64,000 nt of DNA, from assembly GCA_033725935.1 (NCBI GenBank), contig MU867081.1:434001-498000 (forward strand), written 5' to 3'. The position numbers and the translations under genes are program-made. This stretch comes from Cladorrhinum sp. PSN259. Taxonomy: Eukaryota; Ascomycota; Sordariomycetes; Sordariales; Podosporaceae. This document shows, one piece after another, positions 63,318-64,000 of this stretch (the first letter of the stretch is position 1; every line of letters begins with the position of its first letter). The notes under the pieces were generated by a model. That model was not told the origin of the DNA. It searched no databases and worked only from the letters and a program-made list of their open reading frames with translations.

Positions 63318-64000
63318 ATTCTTATTCCAACAACGACAACCACGGCGCGAAAACCTACAACTAAAATCGGCTCCAAGCTCTCCAACCTCAAAGGCGCTAT
63401 CAAGAAAGCGCTTGAACCAGATCCAAGTTACCCCAACCCACCGGGTAACCTTGAGGTAGAGCCTGCCCCGGATTTCATTAGAGACATCAAAGCTCTCGGG
63501 TTCAAAGACTACAGAACCTTGTTAGCATTCCTCAACACCGCATTCACTGGCACCGTCGATGACAACGAGCTGCTGCTGGAAAATATCGTTCAGCTCCTCG
63601 CAAAGCTCCCGCCGACAGAGAGCGTAAGTAGCTTACTGACGCTCTCTTGACGAAGCTCTAGAATAGCCCCAAGCATCCGCCTCCTCTTTCCGTCGGCGAG
63701 GCCTTCAGGTACCGTTCATGCGCATCATGCCGCAAGCAATGGACTGCCAGACTTGGCTGGGGCATTTGTGAAGATGGCTGGCGGGCATCTGGATAAGGCA
63801 GTCTTCGAGAACATGCTCATGACTTTGGCTGTCGATGTGGCATATCAGACAATGTTATTGTATCAGGTGTTGGATTATTACCTCGGGGATGGGAAAAAGC
63901 ATCTGCACGAGTTGAGAAGATTGGCCAGAGAGAGCAGTAAGGAGGCGGATGAAGTGTTGGTGAGGTAGTAAGTTGCCCCCTGTTCTCTTTTGTACTTCAG
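63318..64000 (+). pseudogene. Psi-producing oxygenase (Ppo / linoleate diol synthase)-like gene with large internal deletion, partial
   Basis: From 63,363 the frame reads like a Ppo N-terminus: KIGSKLSNLKGAIKKAL, then DFIRDIKALGFKDYRTLLAF and NELLLENIVQLLAKLPPTES. After a 38-nt gap with GT-AG ends (63,624-63,661), HPPPLSVGEAFRYR resembles the segment just before the heme peroxidase core. In another frame the next recognisable part, from about 63,735, is MLLYQVLDYYLGDGKKHLHE and EADEVLVRY, which belongs near the C-terminal P450-like domain. Roughly 700 residues, including the whole peroxidase core, are absent. No start codon lies in frame after the stop at 63,315. A normal-looking intron (GTAAGT...TTCAG) begins at 63,970 and its acceptor coincides with the window end, so the remnant continues rightward. 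The family call rests on remembered motif order. Confidence 0.6.

Overview
The window is nuclear DNA of a filamentous ascomycete (Pezizomycotina, most likely a Sordariomycete). Genes are monocistronic on both strands with short GT-AG introns of about 50-80 nt. The families are typical of such fungi: NRPS, HET, NACHT NTPase, secreted tyrosinase, OPT transporter and carotenoid-oxygenase-like enzyme. The gene-poor stretches are AT-rich and carry decayed genes and small repeats, as in genomes that undergo repeat-induced point mutation. There is no CRISPR array, operon, rRNA or convincing tRNA.

Region 1 (7-16,303) looks like a small secondary-metabolite cluster, and its left edge may lie outside the window. 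It holds a dimodular NRPS (C*-A-T-C-A-T-C), a carboxymuconolactone-decarboxylase-like protein, an enoyl-thioester-reductase-like MDR enzyme, a 14-TM-type MFS exporter and an unrecognised four-TM protein. The first NRPS adenylation domain lacks the usual amino-group-binding Asp and the first condensation domain lacks the catalytic His. This suggests a starter that is not an ordinary alpha-amino acid, with release by a terminal cyclising-type C domain.

Region 2 (16,304-23,400) is an AT-rich, repeat-bearing island. It has a 442-bp inverted-repeat element, hairpin-forming DNA, an orphan 188-aa protein gene, a stop-ridden pseudogene, one copy of a dispersed ~130-bp repeat, and at least one gene fragment.

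Region 3 (23,409-46,872) holds ordinary metabolic and cell-surface genes: a six-exon beta-lactamase-like serine hydrolase (with an 11-nt microexon), a secreted tyrosinase, an Nha1-type Na+/H+ antiporter, a C2H2-type regulator, a SnoaL-like protein beside a carotenoid/lignostilbene-oxygenase-like enzyme, a small kinase-fold protein, a metal-dependent amidohydrolase, and a membrane-anchored pepsin-fold protein that has lost both catalytic Asp motifs. The second copy of the dispersed repeat, flanked by 13-bp direct repeats, sits at 44.7-44.9 kb.

Region 4 (47,446-64,000) is rich in self/non-self-type and decaying genes. It has a 1421-aa ankyrin-HET protein (HET domain at the C-terminus), an OPT oligopeptide transporter, an N-terminally truncated fructosamine-kinase-like pseudogene, a six-Cys small secreted protein, a foldback element, a single-pass Cys-containing surface protein, a NACHT NTPase broken by a frameshift, and at the right edge a psi-producing-oxygenase (Ppo)-like gene with most of its middle deleted.

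All exon structures are inferred by eye from splice consensus and reading-frame continuity, and no database search was possible.
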